Source: Lithospermum erythrorhizon (lineage: Eukaryota; Streptophyta; Magnoliopsida; Boraginales; Boraginaceae). From it: DNA of 64,000 bases. Location of the stretch: assembly GCA_019722365.1 (NCBI GenBank), contig JADFUC010001146.1:744001-808000 (forward strand), in the 5' to 3' direction. Positions 59,610 to 64,000 of the stretch are shown in pieces (position 1 is the stretch's first letter; every line of letters starts with the position of its first letter). The notes beneath the pieces are model-generated. The model saw only the letters and a program-made list of their open reading frames with translations, was not told where the DNA came from and searched no databases. The position numbers were made by a program, and so were the translations under genes.

Positions 59610-62085
59610 TTTGGGTTGGATTGTTTGCTAAATTATTGGGTCATTATATAGTGCTTGTTTGATTGCTTCTAGGAAAGAGTGAGATCAAATGGCTTTTATT
59701 TTTTCAGTTGATTTCCAGTTTTTTCACTTGAGTTGACTCAATGACCCTGCAGTTCATTTAAAATAGGGGTGTAATCCGAAATCGACCGGAACTCCATCGG
59801 TCCCGAACCAAAAAATAACCGAATTTTAATCGACTGAACCGAACTAATTTAGGCTCTGGCCTATAAAAACCGAACTAAATTTTATGTGTATTTTTCAATT
59901 TTCATTTATTATCCTTTTCAAGATCTTGTAGTATTTGCATGCGCATTTTAAGAAGAGAAATTTAGATTTAACTTTGTTCATTATTGGTATAATGAAATAA
60001 AATATATATAAAAAAAGAACGGTATTGTGTATTGAATGTGTATGTAGATAGTATAATTAATCTTAAAAGGAGTTCATTGAAATTACATGAATTAAATATA
60101 GTTTAATGACTTAATTTTGAGTTCAAGAAGAAATGCTAAAAAATTGACTCGAAACCGAAATTTAACCAAAATTGAACCGAACAGATATAGGATTGAATCG
60201 GATGGAACCGAACCGATTAGGTTCGCCTTTAGAGAACCGATTAAATAGGTTCGGTTCTAGTTTTGGCTCAAAACCAGTGGCGGAGCTATTCACGGGCCAA
60301 GGTAGGTCTTGGCCAAATTTCTAAACTTTTAAAATGTTAATTTTACCTTTAAATTTTTAGAAAAATGACATATTTATGCTATATTTTCCTTAAAATTTTA
60401 TACCTTATTATTGGCCCACTCTCATTTATATTTTTCTCCTTAATTAGAGCAATATAATTTTTTTTTATACTTGGCCCACCCTATAATTTATTTCCCAATT
60501 TCGCCTCGCCAAACCGAACCAACCGAACCGAATCCTGGCCCTAGTTTAAAATACATTGTACTAGTAATAAATTGAAAACGTTAATTGAAATAAATGGATG
60601 TGTTATTTTTATGCTTAACAATTTTATAATGTTCCATCCAAATTATATTTGATGGTATCGTCTCATAAATCACCACTAATATTTGTTGCGCCTTTTGTCC
60701 TTAATGACACTCTCTTAGAGGACTCCTCAAGGGTTCATCGATTTCATATTTGATCCATATTAAATATGTTTAATTTTGGAGTTTTTGTACTAAAACTTTC
60801 GAAAATAATATGCATATTAATAGTATGAATAGTATTAACAAAAAATCATATCAATCTCACTCACATCATTCATTTTATGTCGGAGTCTTACACATCTTGA
60901 CATCAAATTTTGCGAATATCATTATATAACTAGTCAATGAATGATAGTTAAAAAACAGTATAATATACATAAAACGGAAGTAAATGATCACTCACGCACA
61001 AAAATTGTTTGAATACTTCAAAGTCTTCCCATAGTCTTCCACCCCAATTGCAAAGTAAATGGAAGTCTCAAAAGTCTAGTCTTCGCCCCAATGAATGGTG
61101 CATGCTTCTTACTTGAGGGGTTTATGACTCTCAACATTTCCACTACAATGTCAGCAAGGGAATTGAACACTGTAGAACTGAGCTGTTATACACACCCCAG
61201 ATAATACGCTTTTCAGCCAAATAACTATTTCATTTCCCTTTATTTCAAGTGTAGTAGTTAGAAGTTTCATTACGACAAATTGCCTTCACTAAAAATTACT
61301 ATTTCTTAAAAGCGTATAAAAGCTTATTGGGCTTTAAGAAAATCATTATTTTATTAAAAGCCATTATTTTTGCAAGGCAAGGAGGAAAAGATAAGTTCCT
61401 CCCAAATATGAAAGTGTCCATGGCAATCAGTCAAACACGTCCCTCCACTATGCAATTTAATAATACTGGGGACCTGCATTGCGTTATTCCATTTCTCATA
61501 TTATGTGATATTAAATTATAATGATTCCAATTTGATGTTCACAATAAAATTCAAGGACTTGAAAATCATTAAACACTATGTTGAATGATTATGAACACCA
61601 TATACTAAAGATACCATCAAAAGGTATTTACACAAATATTTATGAGAAACACTAAAAAAGGGCGATAATAATAAACATCACACGGTTTCAGACCATCCCA
61701 ATTCGACCAGTCATATATGCTCTAATTATGCTTTAATTATCAAAAAAAAAAAAAAACCCCAGACTGATTTTACAAACCTAGCAGTTTTATACAGATTTTA
61801 TGTATGCAATTACACAATGAACAGACATACTGAGAACCCTCATAAACAAAAGTACGCAAGTCTTCTCTACTGTAATCACAAGAAATCTACATGCATTCCC
61901 TTCAAAAAAACTTAACAATACATACAGAATCGATGTAGCCCTCCACAGTTGATCGATAGGAATCTTGTGTAACTGCTTTATCTCGTAACCTATGATTGTA
62001 TCTGGAGGCGCTTGGAACAGTCATAGTACTTCGGTGTGCAGTGTCCCTTTCCAAGAGTCCAAGACTACAAATTTCCTTAATACTT
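59610..62085. other. Spacer between CRT3 start and the CSC1-like stop
   Basis: About 2.5 kb. The left 150 bp should hold the CRT3 promoter and 5' UTR. The element at 59766-60544 occupies the next part. 60560-61900 is AT-rich and unremarkable. The right end should be the channel gene's 3' UTR. Confidence 0.6.
59757..60553. mobile_element. Non-autonomous element with 9-bp target duplication (MULE-like)
   Basis: TTTAAAATA at 59757-59765 and again at 60545-60553 brackets 779 bp. The element starts GGGGTGTAATCCG and its other end, reversed, reads CTAGGGCCAGGATTCGG, so the ends are only loosely inverted. Subterminal regions are rich in CCGAACCGAACC-type motifs. A CAGTGGCGGAGC segment at about 60282 may be a nested hAT-type end. 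A perfect 9-bp duplication fits Mutator-like elements. No transposase is present. Confidence 0.6.
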
Positions 62086-64000
62086 TCAAGGAAGTGAACT
62101 TTCCTGGATATCTGGTAATGATGATGGTGAAGAGCCCCCACTGACTTTGCTGGGTACTGGAGTATTCCGTCGAGATTGGCGTTTAGTGGGAACTAGCTCC
62201 ATCTCCCCTGTGAATCTCCCGTATTCATCATTGTCGTCCTCATCCTCTTCACTATTTTTGAACACTGGATGGATATAAGCATTTTGAAGATATGCTTTAA
62301 GGTTCACCTTTGGGTCCCTAGCTCTTTCGAGAGTATCTTTCATCATTGCTTCCTAAAATTTGCGACAATGGGAAAGATTCAAAAGAAATTTGAGGGCAAA
62401 AGTGCAGAACTAATATAAACTATACTATTGGCCAACACACATTATGTATGCAAACACATCCTGAAGGGAGCATCATGTTAGTAAACATAACAGCAATACC
62501 ATTGTTAATAATAAATAAATAACAATAATGTCTTGCCAACGAAATCCACGGATCTCGTACAGAACTCATTGATAACCTAGCAATCTTACATATAATGGGG
62601 AACTTTAAACTTTGAACTTGGTTATATGAAGAGAAAGCACTCGGTGCAAACATATTGAGAAAACATTTTGAAGATGGTACTCCAAACCAAAATTACTGTG
62701 ATAACTATAGAACCCCGACTATAAACATGGACAGGCACAGATATTGAGAAAACATCCCGTATTCACGACCATCATTGAAGAAAGCATAAAAACTTTTGTT
62801 GAGAAATATAAAAAATATTCAAGACTATCATAGAAGAAAGCATACAAACTTTTGTTGAGAAATGTCGCAAATGCAAATTTTAATTTGCAAAATGACGCCA
62901 GTTTTCAAGTTGAATTGAACGAAGTACCTGCAGAGGGTAGTGGGTGAAAGCTGGTTCATAGCGGCCTTTACAGAATAAGTGAAACCAGATAGTCAAAACT
63001 GGAAGTGCAATAAGGAAAGGAGTTGAGAGTGCAGCCTCCTTTGTACTCAATAGTCCCATGAGAAATAATTGCGAGATAACCAGGGCAGAAATAATACGCC
63101 CATGGACATCTGGCCAAAATGCAGCATAACTTTCATATTCTTGGTTATAAACATTTATGATCTGCATATAAAGAAATGTCTTGTGAGATACAAGAAAAAA
63201 AGAGGATGCCAAAAAGGAAACAAAAGAGACCATACGTATAGACCATACTGAATTATGTCTATGAGGAGACCATGTACTGCTCCAGAAGAGGAAGAAAAAG
63301 AAAAAGATCAACATGGAAGAATGAAGTACATGGAGACATAACAAGAAGCTTCTGGGGACTAAACCCACATCACTCAGATCAGAACCCATGATCATTACAG
63401 TACTTGTACAACAGAAACTAATTTGATTGTTGCATAAAGCGAAACCATATGATTCATTGAAACTGATTTGTCTGTTCTAAAATTCTTACAATCCTATTAC
63501 TAAACACCACTTACAATGAAGATTTGGATGCTCTACAAAAGTCGAATTCTATTACCAAGACTTCCTCTGACCCATGGCAAATGACTAAGACCCCCCTTCT
63601 GACCAATGGGAAATGCAATACCGGAGCTCTAGAAAAGTCAGACCCGCCCCCTTTCGTTCTCTCTTGATACAAATTATGTAGGAATTACTAATTTGTCTAG
63701 TGATAGCATTCAAGGAATCACAACTTGATAAAGCTGCCTTCGTCATTTCGGAAGGGATAAATTGGGGAGGCCCCAAATCCGATGACTAGTGAAGGCCCCA
63801 AATTTGACTAGGAAGGAAACTTATAATGGACTACAATTCATCCAAAAGAGTTAATTACCTGATGACGAAATACAACATATGCCAAGCCAAAGAATATCAG
63901 AATGAAAGGTAGCAGTAGTGGTGTAACCACAGCATACACAAGACCTAGCAGGAAATAGAGTTGGATTTGAGGTTCCCCCGTGTTGAAACCAAGACTTCCT
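62086..64000 (-). CDS. OSCA1/CSC1-like hyperosmolality-gated Ca2+ channel, C-terminal part
   Basis: Member of the DUF221/TMEM63 (OSCA) family, mechanically or osmotically gated cation channels of the plasma membrane (family knowledge). Three exons are visible: 63859-64000 (cut by the window end), 62928-63161 and 62086-62352. They encode the last transmembrane helices (IQLYFLLGLVYAVV, LLLPFILIFFGLAYVV, RIISALVISQLFLMGLL, FLIALPVLTIWFHLF), the family hallmark INVYNQEYESYAAFWPDVHG, and the cytosolic tail RYEPAFTHYPLQEAMMKDTL. An acidic stretch EEDEDDNDEY and a Ser/Pro-rich end DIQESSLP follow. The wording is nearest to OSCA1.2/1.3, but the N-terminal three quarters are missing, so I give no symbol. 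Introns are GT-AG. Confidence 0.92.

Overview
The window is nuclear DNA of a flowering plant, most likely a eudicot. The genes are split into many short exons joined by AT-rich GT-AG introns. The families are plant ones: an ABCC vacuolar transporter, an aspartic protease with the plant-specific insert, a SnRK1 beta-2 subunit, an ARIADNE ubiquitin ligase, calreticulin-3 and an OSCA/CSC1 channel. Plant transposon relics (Stowaway-like, hAT-like, a 9-bp-TSD element) sit in introns and spacers. I cannot fix the family or species.

Layout, left to right: ABCC2-like transporter (-, 3' end cut off by the window start, visible to 13560); DDB1 (-, 15495-24380, complete, 19 exons); about 4 kb of unusual minisatellite DNA directly upstream of DDB1 (about 24.7-28.5 kb); an SPS3-type polyprenyl diphosphate synthase (-, 29397-34584, first exon not found, one exon out of frame); SnRK1 beta-2 subunit (-, 37629-40194, complete, 4 exons); ARIADNE RBR ubiquitin ligase (-, 41752-48249, complete, 15 exons); phytepsin-type aspartic protease (+, 50751-54231, complete, 13 exons); calreticulin-3 (-, 54849-59609, complete, 14 exons); OSCA1/CSC1-like channel (-, 62086 to the window end, 5' part missing). 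No tRNA, rRNA, CRISPR array or coding transposon was found.

The genes are not an operon or an obvious biosynthetic cluster. They are mostly conserved housekeeping genes that happen to be neighbours. Two concern ubiquitin ligation (DDB1 as the CUL4 adaptor, ARI as an RBR E3), and two encode proteins that enter the secretory pathway (protease, CRT3).

The least ordinary parts are these. (1) A foldback-like structure has arms made of about 29-bp tandem repeats in opposite orientation around a centre of about 44-bp tandem repeats, beginning a few hundred bases upstream of the DDB1 start codon. (2) The last CRT3 exon is only 12 nt and supplies DEL-stop of the HDEL signal, and the 5' splice site leading to it lies in a 24-bp inverted repeat. 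(3) An ARI intron starts with AT instead of GT. (4) An SPS3 exon is one base out of frame. (5) A 779-bp element is bounded by a perfect 9-bp duplication. Exon limits were read by eye from splice sites and checked by reading-frame arithmetic, so an occasional limit may be off by a base or two.
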